Source: Phycisphaerales bacterium
GTDB taxonomy: Bacteria > Planctomycetota > Phycisphaerae > Phycisphaerales > UBA1924
Assembly (NCBI GenBank): GCA_019744815.1
Contig: JAIEUA010000006.1
Coordinates: forward strand, 62,001-126,000
DNA length: 64,000 nt
Direction: 5' to 3'
Shown: positions 52,356 through 60,265 of the stretch, in pieces
Layout of the letters: each line of letters opens with the position of its first letter
Numbering within the stretch: the first letter of the stretch is position 1
Program-made: the position numbers and the translations under genes
The notes under the pieces: model-generated
What the model was told of the DNA's origin: nothing
The model's database searches: none
What the model saw: only the letters and a program-made list of their open reading frames with translations

Positions 52356-52589
52356 ATGGCACGCCTCGTCCGCCACGAACAAACCGCACCCATCAAGATC
52401 GACCCCGCCACCTGGCCCCGCGACGAGCAGGGGAACCTCAAGGTCCTCTCGATCTGCGCCTGCGGCATCTCCTCGAAGTTCCCGTTCTGCGACGGCGCCC
52501 ACAAGGGCTGCAAAGCCGAAGAGCCCGGGAAGGTCTATCGCTACGACCCGGTGACCAAGGCGATCCTCGACGCGTCTCAGGAAGGGTGA
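52356..52589 (+). CDS. CDGSH iron-sulphur domain protein
   Basis: 77 residues with GGAG before the ATG. The cluster signature C-x-C-x2-S-x3-P-x-C-D-G-A-H occurs as CACGISSKFPFCDGAH, with the three Cys and the His (34, 36, 45, 49) that hold a labile 2Fe-2S cluster. Length equals a single-domain CDGSH protein. The rest is short and soluble. Such proteins are thought to carry clusters or electrons in the cytoplasm. A tandem repeat follows directly after its stop codon. Confidence 0.92.
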   Translation: MARLVRHEQTAPIKIDPATWPRDEQGNLKVLSICACGISSKFPFCDGAHKGCKAEEPGKVYRYDPVTKAILDASQEG

Positions 52590-52674
52590 GAGACGAAGAG
52601 ACGAAGAGACGGAGAGACGGAGAGACGGAGAGACGGAGAGACGGAGAGACGAAGAGACGAAGAGAAGGAGAGCG
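52588..52674. repeat. Tandem octamer repeat (AGACGGAG/AGACGAAG)
   Basis: About ten consecutive copies of GAGACGAA or GAGACGGA starting at the CDGSH stop codon. No ORF runs through it in a consistent frame. The rest of the 52590-53102 gap holds LIR-2 and a stretch with no gene that I can support. Confidence 0.85.
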
Positions 52675-52693
52675 GAGAGGCCAAGGCGACTGG

Positions 52694-52840
52694 GACGCCG
52701 AGGCTGACGAGTCCGCGAGGAAGCCTCGGATCGCTCGCGTGGCCCGAGTGCGAATCTCGCGAGCGTGTCAATCGAGCAAGGTCCGCGCGCGCCCGTTCCC
52801 GGTCATCCGAAGCCTCGTCGCAACGCCTCCTCAGCCTCGG
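52694..52840. repeat. Long inverted repeat element LIR-2 (same arms as LIR-1)
   Basis: GACGCCGAGGCTGACGAGTCCGCGAGGAAGCCTCGGA is the exact reverse complement of LIR-1's right arm; TCCGAAGCCTCGTCGCAACGCCTCCTCAGCCTCGG matches the other arm with a few changes. The central part is not similar. It is about 49 kb from LIR-1, opposite in orientation. Confidence 0.88.
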
Positions 52841-53102
52841 TGCCCGAGGCGGGCTGGAATCGCTCGCCCATCGCGTCGCCTCAGAAATCTGAACCAGCAC
52901 TGCAAGGTATCCCCGGCCGCGGGCAAGTCCTTGTGTCCGAGGCGGTTTTCCGCCCGCCTCGGGCCGGTCGGGAACGACCGCTGTTGATGAGAGCCGATCC
53001 GGCTCGCCGCGTCACTCGAAAGAGAGCGGCGGGGGATCGAGGGACAAGACACACCAACCGCACCCCAACTGCACACCGGGTGCACTTCGAAGGAGCCGCA
53101 TC

Positions 53103-53723
53103 ATGCGCCGCATCACCGCTATCGCTCTGTCCACGCTTGCCGTTTCGCAACTGGTCTCGACCGCCGGTGCCGCCATCATCAGCGTCAGCGGCCAGACCAC
53201 ATTGCTGGGTGTCAATCCGCCCTCCGCCACTTTCGGCACGCTCACGGGCCCGAACCTCTACTGCTGGAACGAGAAGACCAACATCACCACCACCGGCGTG
53301 TGGGCCGACATGACCAACAACCCCGCCAACGAGTCGAGCGCGATCCCCGGCGTCGTCGCCGGCACCTACGACAGCCACTTCCTCCACCTCGACAACCCCA
53401 ACGGCTTCTTCGGCACCAGCGGCAGCGTCACATTCAGCTCGCAGATCGTCGCCGTCTTCTTCCGGGCCGTGAACCTCGACAACACCGACGCCCTCTTCGG
53501 CAACAACACCACGACCTACGACACCTTTTACCCGCTCCGCGGGCTGAACGCGGCGTCCTTGTTTGGCATCTCCGGCAACACCCTGAAGTTCAACCTCACC
53601 GCCCTCGCGCCCACCGCCGAGATGATCGAGCTCCGCGTGCTGACCCACAGCGTGCCCGCCCCCGGCTCCGCGGCGACGCTCGGCCTCGCCGGCCTCTTCG
53701 CCGCACGCCGCAAGCGGCGCTGA
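53103..53723 (+). CDS. Secreted protein with PEP-CTERM-like anchor (paralog 1)
   Basis: 206 residues with AAGGAG before the ATG. Signal peptide ITAIALSTLAVSQLVSTAGAA. The body shows ISVSGQTTLLGVNPPSAT, VWADMTNNPANESSAIPGVVAGTYDSHFLHLDNPNG and repeated SGSVTFSSQIV. The C-terminus SVPAPGSAATLGLAGLFAARRKRR is a PEP-CTERM variant (PAPG, hydrophobic run, basic tail), recognised by exosortase and used in extracellular sorting. It is 30-40 percent like the next gene by eye. Unknown function. Confidence 0.85.
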   Translation: MRRITAIALSTLAVSQLVSTAGAAIISVSGQTTLLGVNPPSATFGTLTGPNLYCWNEKTNITTTGVWADMTNNPANESSAIPGVVAGTYDSHFLHLDNPNGFFGTSGSVTFSSQIVAVFFRAVNLDNTDALFGNNTTTYDTFYPLRGLNAASLFGISGNTLKFNLTALAPTAEMIELRVLTHSVPAPGSAATLGLAGLFAARRKRR

Positions 53724-53778
53724 AGCGACTCCGCACACGCATCCCGCACGGGCCGAAGCCCGCGGCCCAGAATCGCAA

Positions 53779-53819
53779 TTCCCCTGCTCCCCTGCTCCCC
53801 TGCTCCCCTCTTCCCCTCC
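53779..53819 (-). repeat. C-rich tract between the PEP-CTERM pair
   Basis: TTCCCCTGCTCCCCTGCTCCCCTGCTCCCCTCTTCCCCTCC, repeat units of CCCCTGCT. Minus-strand view equals the G-rich tracts at 6134, 10933 and (inverted) 11354. Confidence 0.8.
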
Positions 53820-53848
53820 GCAAACACCCACCAACTCAGGATTCCCCC

Positions 53849-54463
53849 ATGAACACCCGCCCCGCCGCTCTCCTCCTCACCGCCGCCTTCGTCGCCCACA
53901 CCGCCTCCGCCGCCATCACCGGCGTCAGCGGGCAGACCACCTGGCTCTTCGCGTCACCCGCGTCGTGCGCCTCCAACGCCCTCACCGGCTTCAACGCCTT
54001 CGCCTGGGACGAGCAGCAGAACGTGCCCCTCGTCAACACCTTCGTCGACATGACCAACAACCCCGGCAACAGCGGCGGCCCGATCCCCGGCCTGCTCAAC
54101 GGCAGCTTCGACAGCCACTTCATCCACTTCCAGGGCATCCCCGGCGTCATCAGCGCGCAGGGCAGCGTCACCTTCAACGGCACCATCGTCGGCGTCGCGT
54201 TCAAGAATACCACCCTCGACGTGACCGACCCGCTCGTCGGCGCCTTCGGCACCGTCTACCCCACCGGGTATCCGTTCCGCGGGATCAACACCAGCATCCC
54301 CTCGTTCTTCTCGATCAGCGGCAACACCATCAACTTCAATCTCGCCGCCCTCGCCTCGGTCGGTGAGGTCGCCCAGCTCCGTGTCTTCACCCAGGTCCCG
54401 TCGCCCGGCCCGGTCGCGCTGCTCGGCCTTGGTGGTCTGGTCGCGATCCGTCGCCGTCGCTGA
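53849..54463 (+). CDS. Secreted protein with PEP-CTERM-like anchor (paralog 2)
   Basis: 204 residues. Signal peptide ALLLTAAFVAHTASA. The same architecture follows: ITGVSGQTTWLFASP, DMTNNPGNSGGPIPGLLNGSFDSHFIHFQG, GSVTFNGTIVGVAFKNTTLDV and the anchor VPSPGPVALLGLGGLVAIRRRR. It is a clear tandem duplicate of the preceding gene, separated by a C-rich tract. Both are likely exported and sorted by the same route. Their exosortase is not in the window. Confidence 0.85.
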   Translation: MNTRPAALLLTAAFVAHTASAAITGVSGQTTWLFASPASCASNALTGFNAFAWDEQQNVPLVNTFVDMTNNPGNSGGPIPGLLNGSFDSHFIHFQGIPGVISAQGSVTFNGTIVGVAFKNTTLDVTDPLVGAFGTVYPTGYPFRGINTSIPSFFSISGNTINFNLAALASVGEVAQLRVFTQVPSPGPVALLGLGGLVAIRRRR

Positions 54464-54514
54464 TCGCCGCGAGTTCCCGAACCAAGGCGTCCAAGTGGCC
54501 CCGCACCCGCGGGG

Positions 54515-54874
54515 TCACTTCGGTGCGTCGGGCTTGGACGGCGCCGGGGCCTTGATCGCCTCCGCCGCCTTCTCGCCTTCCTTCTTTACCTCTTCGACGC
54601 CCTTCTCCACCGCCTTCTTGGTCTCTTCGACCGCCTTCTCGGCGTTCTCCTTCACCGCTTCGGTGGCTTGCTCCACCGGCGCCGGTTGGGCCGGGAACTT
54701 CGCCGCCTCGGCCTTCGAGCGCTCGATCTGGGCCGCCGGACCGCTGCTCTCGGCGATGATCGGAGCCAGGAACGCGCCGCCCACCGCGCCGACCACCAGC
54801 CCGATGATCAGACCCGGAAGAAACGCCTTGGCAAAGCCGCCGTTGGCGGCCGGTGAGTTGGTGGATTCGGACAT
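54515..54874 (-). CDS. Single-pass membrane protein with Lys/Glu/Ala helical tail
   Basis: 119 residues with GGGAGG before the ATG. One transmembrane helix FLPGLIIGLVVGAVGGAFLAPII is followed by an alternating Lys/Glu-rich helix (EKAVEETKKAVEKGVEEVKKEGEKAAEAIK) that resembles late-embryogenesis or apolipoprotein-like repeats. The end is Pro/Lys-rich. It is likely a membrane-anchored spacer or stabilising protein; I do not recognise a defined family. It is convergent with the PEP-CTERM pair. Confidence 0.72.
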   Translation of the reverse strand: MSESTNSPAANGGFAKAFLPGLIIGLVVGAVGGAFLAPIIAESSGPAAQIERSKAEAAKFPAQPAPVEQATEAVKENAEKAVEETKKAVEKGVEEVKKEGEKAAEAIKAPAPSKPDAPK

Positions 54875-54988
54875 GGCAAACCTCCCAGCAAGCCGGTGCA
54901 TCCGGCGCGACGGCGGGGGACCCCGCAGGAACCAGCATACCCGCTACCGGCCGCGGCACGAGCCCGCACACGACCGTTCGGACGAGGA

Positions 54989-55195
54989 TCATCGGAATCG
55001 CCGCATCCGATGCATCCAAATTCCGTACGAAATCACGCTTTTCACCAGCTCCCAGCGGCTGGATGGGTACCCCTTCCCGAACGCCGTGTGAAGACGCCAC
55101 TGCCAGTAGGGCCCCCGGAAGCGAAACCGCGAGATCACCCCCAGCCGCAGAAGCTGGTAGAGCCCTCCGAGGATGTCCAGTGGTGAGTGGGTCAC
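54989..55195 (-). CDS. Small conserved-looking protein, basic and aromatic
   Basis: 68 residues from GTG 55195. The run LLRLGVISRFRFRGPYWQWRLHTAFG followed by YGIWMHRMRR is strongly basic and rich in Arg, Trp and Tyr, and it resembles short proteins I associate with planctomycete genomes. It lies opposite the long leader ahead of the propeller gene. It is too short for domain assignment and no Shine-Dalgarno is clear. Confidence 0.55.
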   Translation of the reverse strand: MTHSPLDILGGLYQLLRLGVISRFRFRGPYWQWRLHTAFGKGYPSSRWELVKSVISYGIWMHRMRRFR

Positions 55196-55331
55196 GCCGC
55201 GTGAGTATTGGAGGGCATCCGGGCGTTCAGGCAGGGCGGCGTTGCCATGGGTCCGATCGTCTGGCGGTCCTCGTGGCCTTGGGCGCGACCACGCTGTCGA
55301 TCGATGAAGGGTTGATTGCGGCGAACAAGCC

Positions 55332-55360
55332 TTGTGTCATCCCGCCTTATCTGGGACAAT
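55332..55360 (+). promoter_or_regulatory. Possible promoter for the propeller protein
   Basis: TTGTGT and GACAAT are separated by 17 bases, ending 24 bases before the ATG at 55384. The -35 is weak but the spacing is ideal and the leader would contain the Shine-Dalgarno GGAGG. Confidence 0.4.
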
Positions 55361-55383
55361 GGCCCAAAGTCCCGGAGGTTGAG

Positions 55384-58300
55384 ATGCGTTGTTGGATGAG
55401 ACTGGTCACCGCGATCGTGGCGGCTATGGCTCCGTGCCTCGCGCTCGCGCAGCGTTCGACACCGCTCCGAATTCCCAACCCGGACGTTCTGGCGAGCGAT
55501 CTGTTCGGGGTCTCGGTCGCGATCGACGGCGACACCCTGGTCGTCGGTGTGCCCTTTGACAACGTCGGGTCCAATGTCGATCAGGGCTCGGCCAATGTGT
55601 ATCGCTGGACGGGAACCGACTGGACACGGGAGGCCACGCTGATTGCCCCCGACAGTGCGGCGAACGATTTCTTCGGGTTCTCCGTCGCGATCACCGGCGA
55701 CACGGTGATCATCGGTGCGTACGGCGACGACGTAGGCGTCAACGCCGACCAAGGCTCGGTGTATCTCTTTACCCGTGCTGGATCGAGCTGGACCCAACAG
55801 GCCAAGCTCATCGCCTCGGATGGGGCATCAGGTGATCGTCTCGGCTACGCCGTCGCGATCTCCGGCGACACCGTGATCATGGGTGCTTCCGGCGACGACA
55901 TCGGAGTGAAGGCCAACCAGGGCTCGGCGTACGTCTTCGCCCGCGCTGGATCGAGCTGGACCCAGCAGGCCAAGCTCACCGCTGCGGATGGCGCGGCCGA
56001 TGACAACCTCGGTCAGTCCGTCGCCATCTCTGGTGATACAGCGATTGTCGGCGCGGGCCTTGATGACGCCGGCGCGAACGTCGACCAGGGTTCGGCGTAC
56101 GTCTTTGTTCGCGTTGGCCCGACATGGACGCAACAGGCCAAGCTCGCGGCGAATGACGGCGCCGCCGGCGACGCCTTTGGCTCCGCCGTCGCGCTCACGG
56201 GTGACACGGCCGTGATAGGCGCCGCCACCGACGACGCGGGCGCCAACGTCGATCAAGGCTCGGCGTACGTGTTTGTTCGCGCGGGCTCAAGCTGGTCGCA
56301 GCAGGCCAAACTATCCGCCGCGGACGGCGCTGCCGGGGACGGCTTTGGTCTTTCGGTGGCGATCTCCGGTGACACGGCGATCGTCGGCGCGAACCTCGAT
56401 GACATCGGTATCAGCGTCGATCAGGGTTCCGCGTACGTGTTCATCCGCTCAGGCACAACCTGGGTCCAGCAGTCCAAGCTCGCCACCGCTCTCGACGGCC
56501 GCGCGGGAGACCGCTTCGGCTCGTCCGTCGCGATCTCGGGCGATACCGCGATCATCGGCGCGCCGAATCAAGATTTGGGGTTCTTGACCCCCGATCAAGG
56601 TGCGGCGTGGGTCTTCTCCCGCATCGGCTCCACGTGGATCGGCCCCGATCTGCAGCTGCTGGCATCCGGCGGCGCGGCGAGCGACAACTTCGGCTTCTCC
56701 GTTGCGCTCTCGGGCGACACGGCGCTGGTGGGGGCGTCCGGCGACGACGTCGGGGCCAACATCGACCAGGGCTCGGTGTACGTCTTCACGCGCTCGGGCA
56801 CCACGTGGACCCAGCAGGCTCAGTTGACCGCCACGGGCGGCGCGGCGGGCGACAGCTTCGGCATCTCCGTCGCGCTCTCGGGCGACACAGCGCTGGTGGG
56901 GGCGAATGCCGACGACGTCGGAGCCAACGCCAACCAAGGCTCGGCGTACATCTTCACCCGCTCGGGCAGCACGTGGACCCAGCAGGCTCAGTTGACGGCG
57001 TCCGGCGGCGCGGCCAACGACCTCTTCGGCGTTTCCGTCGCGCTTTCGGGCGACACGGCGCTGGTGGGGGCGTACGGCGACGACATCGGCGCCAACACCA
57101 ACCAAGGCTCGGCGTACATCTTCACCCGCTCGGGCAGCACGTGGATCCAGCAGGCTCAGTTGACGGCGACCGGCGGCGCGGCCAACGACCTCTTCGGCGT
57201 TTTCGTCGCGCTCTCGGGCGACACAGCGCTGGTGGGGGCGTCTGCCGACGACGTCGGTGCCAACACCGACCAGGGCTCGGCATATATCTTCACCCGCTCG
57301 GGCATCACGTGGACCCAGCAGGCTCAGTTGACCGCCACGGGCGGCTCGGCGGGCGACCAGTTCGGCTACTCCGTCGCGCTCTCGGGCGACACGGCGCTGG
57401 TGGGGGCGAACCTCGACGACGTCGGGGCCAACCTCGACCAAGGCTCGGCGTACGTGTTCACCCGCTCGGGCACAACTTGGACCCAGCAGGCCCAGTTGAC
57501 CGCCACAAGCGGCGCGGCGTTCGACTACTTCGGCATCACCGTCGCGCTCTCGGGCGACACGGCGCTGGTGGGGGCGAACCTCGACAACGTCGGGGCCAAC
57601 ACCGACCAGGGCTCGGCGTGGACCTTCGATGTGCCCGCCGATGACTTCTCGCTGGCCCACAACGATGTCACTGACGTGTCGTACCCCACACTTTCTGCGG
57701 CACTGCTTCCCGCCACCAGCGGCCAGCAGATCACCGCGACCGAGGCCGCTTGGCGTCAGACCGGAAGTCTGAACACCTTCGGGCGTTCGATCGGACTCTT
57801 CAGTTCCGCCGATCTCCGCACGCCTTCCACCGCGGTGCTCGACCTCAGCGGCTCATCCGCTCTCGCCGCCGCGACCGGCTCGTCGGTCGATGTCTTTGGA
57901 CAGTTGCGGGTTGGGGCCGGTGCCTCGGTGGACGTGACCGGTACGACCTTCCGCCTCGGCTCGCGCGGCATACTGACCGCCCGTGCCGGCTCCTCGCTGA
58001 CGATCAACGCTCTCGCTGCCGCCCTCGACGGTCAAACCCGCCTCGAGCAGAACGCGTCGATCACTTTCTCCGGTGACGTCACCGCGAACGGGCCCACCAC
58101 GGCCAATCTCAACACCTCTCTGACGATGGGTGGCAGGTTCAGCAACTTCGACATATTCACCATCAACACCGGCACGATCTCCACGCCGCTCTTCTCAAAT
58201 CGAGTCCAGACCAACATCCTCGGTGACTGCGCGTTCTTCGGCTCATACACCAACGAGTACGGTGCCACCACCTCGATCCGCTCCGGAACCCTCTTGGTCT

Positions 58301-59037
58301 TCGGGACTCTCACCAACAGCGGCACGATCGTGGGTGCGGCGTGCACCGGCTGCCTGTCTGTCCCGCCGAATCTGGATATCGGTGGCGACCTCACTCTTGG
58401 TGCCCCCGCCAACCTCAATATGCCCTTTGTCGGATCTCAAGTACACGTCGGGGGTGACTTCGACAACTCGATCAACGCCAACACCCGCTATGACCTGAGC
58501 CTGGCGACGCTGCAGTTGGAAGGCACCGGCTCGGAGCAGACGCTGGAGGTGATGTCGAGGGACATCGGTGCAAGTGCATCGGGCCTCGACCGCACCATTG
58601 CTGGTCACTACCCGATCGGCACGCTCCGCATCGGGCCGTCGCCGAGCACCGTGCGGCTGGTCGATGCGTACGACAACGACAACCTCGGCCAGGGCTCGTG
58701 CGAAGCGATCTACGTCGACACGCTGCAGATCGACGCGGGCTCGCGTCTGATCAATCCGGCGTGCCGCATCTACTACAAGACTCTCATCAGGAACGGCACC
58801 ATTGATGTGCCCGCCAACGTGATCCCGCTGACCGCACCCTGTCCTGCCGATCTGAACAACGACGGCCTCGTCGATGACGCGGACTTCTCGATCTTCGTGG
58901 TGGCCTACGACATCCTCGACTGCGCCGATCCGACAATGCCGCCATCCTGCCCGGCGGACCTGAACAGCGATGCGCTGGTGGACGACGCCGACTTCCAGAT
59001 CTTCGTGGTCGCCTACAACGCCGTGTTGTGTTCGTAA
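55384..59037 (+). CDS. Secreted 13-repeat FG-GAP/propeller protein with two dockerin units
   Basis: 1217 residues from ATG 55384 (GGAGG upstream). Signal peptide TAIVAAMAPCLALA. Thirteen tandem units of about 56 residues, each like D-x-FG-x-SVAxSGDTAxVGA-x2-DDxGxNxDQGSAYxFxRSGxTWxQQAxL, match the integrin-type FG-GAP family. Seven units form one seven-bladed propeller, so two propellers (7+6) or one super-repeat are possible. A beta-helix-like linker (LVFGTLTNSGTIVGAAC) follows and then two dockerins starting CPADLNNDGLVDDADFSIF and CPADLNSDALVDDADFQIF. Later repeats (units 8-13) are almost identical, which shows recent duplication. Extracellular binding is likely. Confidence 0.9.
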   Translation: MRCWMRLVTAIVAAMAPCLALAQRSTPLRIPNPDVLASDLFGVSVAIDGDTLVVGVPFDNVGSNVDQGSANVYRWTGTDWTREATLIAPDSAANDFFGFSVAITGDTVIIGAYGDDVGVNADQGSVYLFTRAGSSWTQQAKLIASDGASGDRLGYAVAISGDTVIMGASGDDIGVKANQGSAYVFARAGSSWTQQAKLTAADGAADDNLGQSVAISGDTAIVGAGLDDAGANVDQGSAYVFVRVGPTWTQQAKLAANDGAAGDAFGSAVALTGDTAVIGAATDDAGANVDQGSAYVFVRAGSSWSQQAKLSAADGAAGDGFGLSVAISGDTAIVGANLDDIGISVDQGSAYVFIRSGTTWVQQSKLATALDGRAGDRFGSSVAISGDTAIIGAPNQDLGFLTPDQGAAWVFSRIGSTWIGPDLQLLASGGAASDNFGFSVALSGDTALVGASGDDVGANIDQGSVYVFTRSGTTWTQQAQLTATGGAAGDSFGISVALSGDTALVGANADDVGANANQGSAYIFTRSGSTWTQQAQLTASGGAANDLFGVSVALSGDTALVGAYGDDIGANTNQGSAYIFTRSGSTWIQQAQLTATGGAANDLFGVFVALSGDTALVGASADDVGANTDQGSAYIFTRSGITWTQQAQLTATGGSAGDQFGYSVALSGDTALVGANLDDVGANLDQGSAYVFTRSGTTWTQQAQLTATSGAAFDYFGITVALSGDTALVGANLDNVGANTDQGSAWTFDVPADDFSLAHNDVTDVSYPTLSAALLPATSGQQITATEAAWRQTGSLNTFGRSIGLFSSADLRTPSTAVLDLSGSSALAAATGSSVDVFGQLRVGAGASVDVTGTTFRLGSRGILTARAGSSLTINALAAALDGQTRLEQNASITFSGDVTANGPTTANLNTSLTMGGRFSNFDIFTINTGTISTPLFSNRVQTNILGDCAFFGSYTNEYGATTSIRSGTLLVFGTLTNSGTIVGAACTGCLSVPPNLDIGGDLTLGAPANLNMPFVGSQVHVGGDFDNSINANTRYDLSLATLQLEGTGSEQTLEVMSRDIGASASGLDRTIAGHYPIGTLRIGPSPSTVRLVDAYDNDNLGQGSCEAIYVDTLQIDAGSRLINPACRIYYKTLIRNGTIDVPANVIPLTAPCPADLNNDGLVDDADFSIFVVAYDILDCADPTMPPSCPADLNSDALVDDADFQIFVVAYNAVLCS

Positions 59038-59086
59038 GGTAGCGCTCAGTGCACGCGGCGGGCGTTCTCGTCGAACGCCCACGAAA

Positions 59087-60124
59087 TCACCGGTTCGTCG
59101 ACTCGCTCGCCGCCTGTCGGTGCCACGCGATCAGATCCTGCAGCCCCGCTTCGAGCGTGTACCCGGGCTCGAAGCCCAGCAGCTCCTTGGCCTTGCTGAT
59201 GTCGGCCAGCGAGTGCTTCACGTCGGCCGGGCGACCGGGCTGCAGCTGCGGGTGGATCTGAGGCACGCCCGCGGCATTGGCCATGGCACGCGCCAGTTCC
59301 AGCATGGTCACGCTGGTACCCGTGCCGATGTTCACGACCTCGCCGCGGGGCGGAACCTTGACCGAGCCGGCGAGCAGGAACGCCATCACCGCATCGGCGA
59401 CATAGGTGAAGTCGCGGGTCTGAAGGCCGTCGCCGAAGATCACCGGGGCCTCGCCCCGCAGCAGCTTCTGGGCGAACGCGGCGATCACGCCGGAGTAGGG
59501 CGAGTTGCCGGGTTGGCGCGGGCCAAAGACGTTGAACAGCCGCAGCGCCAGCGTGCTCATGCCGTAGGTCTTGGAGTGCACGCTCAGCAGGCTCTCGGCC
59601 GAGAGCTTGCTGGCGGCGTAGGGCGAGACGGGCGCGGGCAACTGCGTCTCGACGCGGGGAAGGTGCGGGTCGTCGCCGTAGGGTGACGAGCTCGACGCCA
59701 GGATCACGCGTTCAACGCCGGCGCCGGAGAGCGACGTGGTCTTCTTCGCGGCCTGCAGCACCCGGAGCGTGCCCGTCGCGTTGACGCTGAAGGTCCGCTG
59801 CGGATCATCGACCGAGCGCTGCACGCTCCCGACGGCGGCCAGGTGGAAAACGGTCGCGGCGCCGCTAAAGGCGTCGGCGAGGGCTTCGTCATCAAGCACG
59901 CTGCCGCGCACGAAACGCACGCGATCGGGCTCGAGGTCGATCAACTCCGAGAGATGCTCCAACGTCGAGTTCGACAAGTCGTCCACGACGCGGACGGTGG
60001 AGCCGAGCGCCAGCAAGGCGTCGACCAGATGCCCGCCGATGAAGCCGGCGCCGCCGGTCACGCAAACAGTCCTTCCGTTGTAGAAGGGCCGGAGGCGATT
60101 GACCTTTTCTGCGGGAAGCTTCAT
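59087..60124 (-). CDS. NAD-dependent epimerase/dehydratase (second copy)
   Basis: 345 residues, close in form to the 47364 enzyme. VCVTGGAGFIGGHLVDALLALG binds NAD, LASSSSPYGDDPH is the Ser region, YAASKLSAESLL carries Tyr-x3-Lys, and GEVVNIGTGTSVTMLELARAM the C-terminal part. Typical UDP-glucose/dTDP-sugar epimerase or decarboxylase. The N-terminal MKLPAEKVNRLRPFYNGRT is an extension of about 16 residues. It stands alone between two dockerin proteins, so it is probably part of the same surface-glycan chemistry. Confidence 0.9.
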   Translation of the reverse strand: MKLPAEKVNRLRPFYNGRTVCVTGGAGFIGGHLVDALLALGSTVRVVDDLSNSTLEHLSELIDLEPDRVRFVRGSVLDDEALADAFSGAATVFHLAAVGSVQRSVDDPQRTFSVNATGTLRVLQAAKKTTSLSGAGVERVILASSSSPYGDDPHLPRVETQLPAPVSPYAASKLSAESLLSVHSKTYGMSTLALRLFNVFGPRQPGNSPYSGVIAAFAQKLLRGEAPVIFGDGLQTRDFTYVADAVMAFLLAGSVKVPPRGEVVNIGTGTSVTMLELARAMANAAGVPQIHPQLQPGRPADVKHSLADISKAKELLGFEPGYTLEAGLQDLIAWHRQAASESTNR

Positions 60125-60265
60125 CTCGGGAGGAAGTGTAAGGAATCACGGGATCGTTTGCAGGGACGATCCGTGAGTCTGCATTGGCATTTGGGCTTTG
60201 ATCGGAGAGCCGCAGCGGAGCGCTGGAGCGCAGAACGGGAGCGGCGCCGAGGATTCAGTGGTATC

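Noticed and set aside
54853-55383. Upstream extension of the propeller ORF
   Set aside because: Overlaps a small opposite-strand gene; the Shine-Dalgarno and signal peptide begin at 55384.
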